NCBI GenBank assembly: GCA_003536545.1
Contig: DPZW01000113.1
Span: 1 to 6,776, forward strand
DNA from: Rhodospirillaceae bacterium
GTDB lineage: Bacteria; Pseudomonadota; Alphaproteobacteria; UBA11073
DNA: 6,776 nt
Direction: 5' to 3'
The translations under genes were made by a program, and so were the position numbers. This document shows, one piece after another, positions 5,864 through 6,776 of the stretch. The notes beneath the pieces were generated by a model that saw only the letters and a list, made by a program, of their open reading frames with translations, had not been told where the DNA came from and ran no database searches. Positions within the stretch are counted from its first letter, which is position 1. Every line of letters begins with the position of its first letter.

Positions 5864-6776
5864 TGTCTCTTACTCACCTTGAACGGTCCCACCTGACCCA
5901 GCGCGCCGCGGGAATCAGTCTTTTTGTTGCGCTGCTGATTATTGCGATGCAGCTTTATGCCTATTTTATGACCAATGCGATGGTCGTGCTGGCATCCGTC
6001 CTGGAATCCGTCATGGATGCGATTGCATCAGCCACTGCCCTTTTTGCGCTGCATACTGCGCATCGCCCGGCGGACGACAATCACCGCTATGGCCACGGCA
6101 AGGCGGAGCCGCTGGTTGCCATGGCGCAGGCGGCGTTCCTTGCCGGATCTGGTATCTATTTCATTATCCAATCTGCTTCGCGGATTATCCACCCCGAACC
6201 AATCCAGCAGACAGATCTCGGTATCAATATTATGCTGATTTCATCCGGCATTATTATTGCACTGCTATTTTATCAACATCGTATTGTGCTGCGCACCCAA
6301 AGCCTGTCGATCAAGGCAGATTTTTTGCATTACCTGAATGACATTATCGTCAATGGCATGGTGATTTTATCGCTATGGCTCGGCAGTTCGCGTGACTGGC
6401 CGTGGCTGGATGGCACAGCCAGCATCATCATTGCAGTTTATATTTTATTTTCCGCTTATCGGCTTGGGAAAACTGCAGTGGGCGAATTGATGGATATTGA
6501 GCTGGGCACGGCGGACCGCCAGCATATCCTCGGCATTATGCAAGCACATAAAGCGGTGGAAGGCGTGCATGACTTGCGCACACGCCGATCCGGCCCCGAT
6601 ATTTTTATCGAAGCCCATGTGGAAATGGCACCGCATATGTCATTGCAGGCGGTGCATCACGTGACGGATATGATTGAAAATGCATTGCGCATGGAATTCC
6701 CCACGGCGCATATTACATTGCACCAGGAACCGGCGGGCATTCAGGATGAGAAACTGGATGAACAAATAAAGCGCAA
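5863..6776 (+). CDS. Cation diffusion facilitator family transporter, FieF-like (3' truncated by window edge)
   Basis: This is a CDF-family metal/proton antiporter, 304 codons visible with no stop before the window edge. It resembles E. coli FieF (YiiP), which exports Zn(II) and Fe(II) from the cytoplasm as a dimer. About six membrane helices occupy residues 15-200. The transport site reads ASVLESVMDAIAS (44-56) in helix 2 and KADFLHYLNDIIVNG (151-165) in helix 5, giving Glu48, Asp52, His156 and Asp160. The interhelix site DDNHRYGHGK (71-80) keeps Asp71, His74 and His78. The cytoplasmic domain has VHDLRTRRSGPDIFIEAHVEM (235-255) and LHQEP (286-290). FieF has Asp where Glu48 and Glu289 occur here. 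The start overlaps the pdxH stop (TGATG) with no clear Shine-Dalgarno, so it is probably coupled to pdxH. Metal specificity is not decided by sequence. Confidence 0.93.
   Translation, partial: MSLTHLERSHLTQRAAGISLFVALLIIAMQLYAYFMTNAMVVLASVLESVMDAIASATALFALHTAHRPADDNHRYGHGKAEPLVAMAQAAFLAGSGIYFIIQSASRIIHPEPIQQTDLGINIMLISSGIIIALLFYQHRIVLRTQSLSIKADFLHYLNDIIVNGMVILSLWLGSSRDWPWLDGTASIIIAVYILFSAYRLGKTAVGELMDIELGTADRQHILGIMQAHKAVEGVHDLRTRRSGPDIFIEAHVEMAPHMSLQAVHHVTDMIENALRMEFPTAHITLHQEPAGIQDEKLDEQIKR

Noticed and set aside
5975..6238. An 87-codon plus-strand frame within the CDF gene region
   Set aside because: It is out of frame with the CDF transporter, which is continuous from 5863 to the edge with all family motifs. 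The frame is Trp/Arg-rich and has no ribosome site.
1..6776. Search for a novel defence, mobile or repeat-based system
   Set aside because: No transposase, integrase, toxin-antitoxin pair, CRISPR-like spacing, reverse transcriptase, tRNA or long direct repeat was found; all sizeable genes belong to recognisable housekeeping or envelope families.

Overview
The window reads as a gene-dense, chromosomal housekeeping segment from a Gram-negative bacterium, most likely an alphaproteobacterium. The evidence is a cytochrome c maturation (System I) gene pair, a Rickettsia-17-kDa-type lipoprotein, an enoyl-ACP reductase of the FabI type, and aroC, fabI and pdxH lying close together, a neighbourhood I recall from several alphaproteobacteria. 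No genus can be assigned from the sequence alone. There are no transposases, tRNA or rRNA genes, CRISPR arrays, phage genes or long repeats, and no gene-free stretch above about 110 bases.

Layout. (1) Bases 2-1090, plus strand: the 3' end of ccmF, then ccmG/dsbE, then a 53-codon two-helix membrane protein. The three reading frames overlap by 8 and 1 bases, so they form one translationally coupled operon for haem attachment to c-type cytochromes. The small protein sits where ccmH/ccmI would be expected and resembles the membrane anchor of CcmI without its soluble part. (2) Bases 1087-4577, minus strand: fabI, a secreted DUF2330 protein, aroC and a YgjV-like membrane protein, with gaps of 20, 12 and 0 bases, so probably one transcript. 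It converges on the ccm operon with a shared TTAA giving both stop codons. (3) Bases 4639-5158, minus strand: a glycine-zipper outer-membrane lipoprotein followed by a clear rho-independent terminator that separates it from fabI. (4) Bases 5261-6776, plus strand: pdxH followed, with a 1-base overlap, by a FieF-like cation diffusion facilitator that runs off the right edge. pdxH and the lipoprotein gene diverge from a roughly 100-base region with candidate promoters and a perfect 10-base palindrome.

The genes cover fatty-acid elongation (FabI), the last step of the shikimate pathway (AroC), PLP synthesis (PdxH), cytochrome c maturation, envelope structure and metal export. I see no defence, mobile or otherwise exotic system. 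The observations most worth checking are the possible minimal CcmI, two Asp-to-Glu changes at metal-site positions of the CDF transporter, and the absence of a Shine-Dalgarno sequence before pdxH, which suggests a leaderless or near-leaderless mRNA.
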